Shown piece by piece: positions 4,849 through 6,422 of a DNA stretch of 6,422 nucleotides. The notes beneath the pieces are model-generated. The model ran no database searches and was not told the DNA's origin. It saw nothing but the letters and a program-made list of their open reading frames with translations. The translations under genes and the position numbers were made by a program. Positions within the stretch are counted from its first letter, which is position 1; each line of letters starts with the position of its first letter. This DNA is from Candidatus Aminicenantota bacterium (lineage in GTDB: Bacteria; Acidobacteriota; Aminicenantia; Aminicenantales; Saccharicenantaceae), in assembly GCA_022867105.1 (NCBI GenBank), contig JALHVH010000082.1:1-6422 (forward strand), in the 5' to 3' direction.

Positions 4849-6171
4849 ATGTGGCTGAAAATTCTAAAAACGCTTTTGATAACGGTTTTCTGTTTGTCGC
4901 TGCTCGTGTGCGGCTCGCCGCCAAAGGAAAAGGTGAAAGTGGTCATCCTGGGTTTCGACGGCGCCGGCTGGCCGACTATCGATCCCCTGATCGCCGCCGG
5001 CAAACTTCCTTTTATCAAGCAATTGAAGAAGGAAAGCGCCTGGGCCGATTTCCAAACGGTCAAGCCCACCAAATCGTCGGTGGTCTGGACCAGCATCGCC
5101 ACCGGCAAATCGATGGACAAGCACGGTATCCTGGATTTTGCCTATCTCAAAGAGAATAACCTCCAGGTTCCGTTCAGCAATTCTGAAAAGCGTGTGCCGT
5201 CCCTGTGGCAGATGCTGGACCGCTTCGGCCTGCGCAGCGTGGTCATCAATTGGTTTGTCAGCGACCCCCCCGACCATATCCACGGCGTGGTGGTGTCCGA
5301 TCGCTTCCGCCGCGTGATATTGAAGAAACCGGAATTCATCGACAGCTATGCCGATTCGGTCTATCCGCCCATGCGTTTTTACCGCTTGAAAGAAGTGATC
5401 CGCAGCAATTACAGAAAAACACTGCAAAGAATCGCCATGCCCGATTTCCGCGAACTCTTTCAGAAGGTCCATCCCGAAAAGGATTCTAAGGAATCCTTTA
5501 CGCTGCAGAATTCCCGTTCCTTTGTCATGCAGGATGCCCTGATCGAAGATGTCAGCGAATACCTGTTCCATGCTGAAAAAGCCGATCTTTATATTTCTTA
5601 TTTCCGCCTGCCCGACATCGTGCAGCATTTCGTTTTGCATTTGTTCCCCGACGATTATCTCCAACAAGCCTTCGGCGGTGACGGCCATCATGCCCCGGCG
5701 GTGGAGCAGCAGCCCGAAATCATGGCCCGGATTGCCGCGGCCATGGAGCCGGTTTACCGCTCCATGGAACGGATCCTGGCCAAATACATGCAAGATCCAA
5801 AATTCAAGGACGCTTATTTCCTGGTCATGTCCGACCACGGATTCAGCCTTTTTGGCGGCGGCTACAACCATTACGGTTTGCCTGACGATATACCGGCGCC
5901 TCCCGGTATTTTGCTGATCAAGGGGCCGGCGGTGCGGCCGGGCAAAATCGCCCGGGCCGGCGTCTTCGACATCACGCCAACCGTGCTCTACCTGTTCGGT
6001 CTGCCGCTTGACAAGACGATGGACGGCCAGCCCTTGAAAGATATTTTCACTCTGGACCGAAAAATGAGGTATACCAGCTATGTCCTGGATAAAAACAAAA
6101 AAAGCCTGCGCAATCAGGATGCCGACCGCGAAACCATCGAAGAACTGAAGACGCTGGGCTATATTCACTAA
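4849..6171 (+). CDS. Exported type I phosphodiesterase / nucleotide pyrophosphatase (alkaline phosphatase superfamily)
   Basis: A 440-residue metal-dependent phospho-ester hydrolase of the phosphodiesterase/nucleotide pyrophosphatase branch. Expected ligands are all present: Asp37 in ILGFDGAGW; a nucleophile candidate Ser76 in KPTKSSVVWTSIATG, with the typical KHGI after it; Asp256 and His260 in LPDIVQH; Asp329-His330 in MSDHG; His341 in YNHYG. DITPTVLYLFGLP followed by MDGQPL, and the LKTLGYIH end, are family hallmarks. Ser rather than Thr as nucleophile is inferred by alignment to the T-G end of the motif. Residues 1-21 are a signal peptide ending at Cys21 (LLVCGSPP), which suggests a lipoprotein, though Val before the Cys is atypical for a lipobox. 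The substrate is unknown: nucleotide, phospholipid head group and glycan phosphate esters all occur in the family. The frame opens at 4828, but the signal peptide and promoter favour 4849. Codons are visibly more AT-rich than in flanking genes (27 of 60 G/C at 5581-5640 against 38 of 60 at 2521-2580). Confidence 0.88.
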   Translation: MWLKILKTLLITVFCLSLLVCGSPPKEKVKVVILGFDGAGWPTIDPLIAAGKLPFIKQLKKESAWADFQTVKPTKSSVVWTSIATGKSMDKHGILDFAYLKENNLQVPFSNSEKRVPSLWQMLDRFGLRSVVINWFVSDPPDHIHGVVVSDRFRRVILKKPEFIDSYADSVYPPMRFYRLKEVIRSNYRKTLQRIAMPDFRELFQKVHPEKDSKESFTLQNSRSFVMQDALIEDVSEYLFHAEKADLYISYFRLPDIVQHFVLHLFPDDYLQQAFGGDGHHAPAVEQQPEIMARIAAAMEPVYRSMERILAKYMQDPKFKDAYFLVMSDHGFSLFGGGYNHYGLPDDIPAPPGILLIKGPAVRPGKIARAGVFDITPTVLYLFGLPLDKTMDGQPLKDIFTLDRKMRYTSYVLDKNKKSLRNQDADRETIEELKTLGYIH

Positions 6172-6206
6172 TATTTTTAAACCCCCAAAAGAACGGTTCG
6201 AGATTC

Positions 6207-6267
6207 GGGAAAACGCTATCGTGAGAAGTCGCGGCATCAAGATCCGTCGCGGATTTGAGAATATTCC
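6207..6267 (+). repeat. 61-bp direct repeat, right copy
   Basis: Partner of 4595-4655: 46 of 61 bases identical without gaps, exact core at 6226-6239. It begins 36 bases after the phosphodiesterase stop. Together the copies bracket that gene at nearly symmetrical distance. This copy continues in frame into the helix-turn-helix coding sequence, so it may be the original and the left copy a duplicated or rearranged piece. Confidence 0.65.
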
Positions 6268-6422
6268 CCGGCAGGAAACGTATTCCGACGATTCCCGGAG
6301 GCTGAGCAGGGCCAGGTCCGAGTTCGAAAAGCGTTTCCTGCGCGAGGCCCTGGCCCGATGCGGCTACCGGAGGACCCGGACCGCGACGGAGATCGGGATC
6401 TCCCGGCAGGGCCTGTTCAAGC
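6221..6422 (+). CDS. Fis-type helix-turn-helix fragment (NtrC-family C-terminal domain), open at the right edge
   Basis: From about 6299 the frame reads RLSRARSEFEKRFLREALAR, then CGYRRTRTATEIGISRQGLFK. This is the HTH_8/Fis domain found at the C-terminus of sigma-54-dependent activators (NtrC type): the 'FEk.yL..aL' helix, then the DNA-reading 'A..lGISRqgLfk' helix-turn-helix. The preceding NAIVRSRGIKI ... FENIP resembles the link between the AAA+ and HTH domains of such activators. The frame is open back to 6149, overlapping the phosphodiesterase end, with no ATG. GTG at 6221 is the only plausible start and has no clear ribosome site. So this is either a 5'-truncated remnant of an activator or a small stand-alone Fis-like protein. 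The C-terminus is outside the window. Confidence 0.55.
   Translation, partial: MRSRGIKIRRGFENIPRQETYSDDSRRLSRARSEFEKRFLREALARCGYRRTRTATEIGISRQGLFK

Noticed and set aside
4864..6240. 458-codon open frame on the minus strand
   Set aside because: It is antisense to the phosphodiesterase, whose catalytic motifs are all intact. The antisense product shows no recognisable domain and comes from long stop-free GC-rich complement.
1..6422. CRISPR array, tRNA or rRNA
   Set aside because: No regularly spaced short repeats were seen, and no cloverleaf or conserved rRNA stretches were noticed on either strand.

Overview
The window looks like chromosomal DNA from a GC-rich, diderm bacterium. My best guess is the Acidobacteriota / candidate phylum Aminicenantes area. 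This rests on protein style only: paired outer-membrane-barrel proteins with a CxxC N-terminal domain, an ECF sigma / zinc-finger anti-sigma pair, and a short 'HTH_8' (Fis-like) tail. No rRNA or marker gene is present to confirm it.

Left two thirds (1-4475), all on the minus strand. In transcription order this holds two tandem paralogous exported beta-barrel proteins (4475-3168 and 3148-1826). Next comes a 95-bp near-perfect palindromic element (1714-1808) that resembles the REP-like palindromes associated with RAYT/Y1 transposases. After it lies a tight three-gene unit: an ECF sigma factor (1674-1099), a membrane-anchored zinc-finger anti-sigma factor (1102-431), and an exported protein with a secretin N-type domain that runs off the left edge (434-1). 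The last three genes are joined by two ATGA overlaps, so they are almost certainly co-transcribed and translationally coupled. The two barrel genes are 19 bp apart and form their own operon, or the front of a longer one. The palindrome separates the two blocks.

The divergent intergenic region (4476-4848) holds a good Shine-Dalgarno that fixes the start of the first barrel gene, two adjacent perfect small dyads, one copy of a 61-bp direct repeat, and a short GC-rich open frame that may be a gene relic.

Right part (4849-6422), plus strand. There is one complete gene for an exported type I phosphodiesterase / nucleotide pyrophosphatase (alkaline phosphatase superfamily) with all expected metal ligands. 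It is visibly more AT-rich than its neighbours. A TTGACT-N16-TATAGT promoter sits immediately in front of it, so its mRNA would be leaderless or nearly so. The gene lies between the two copies of the 61-bp direct repeat (4595-4655 and 6207-6267). The right copy merges into an open frame encoding a Fis-type helix-turn-helix, the C-terminal domain typical of NtrC-family activators, cut by the window edge.

Functionally, the left block reads as an envelope module: an extracytoplasmic sigma switch plus periplasmic/outer-membrane products. The phosphodiesterase looks like a separate, perhaps acquired, unit. The targets of the sigma factor and any link to the barrel genes are inference.
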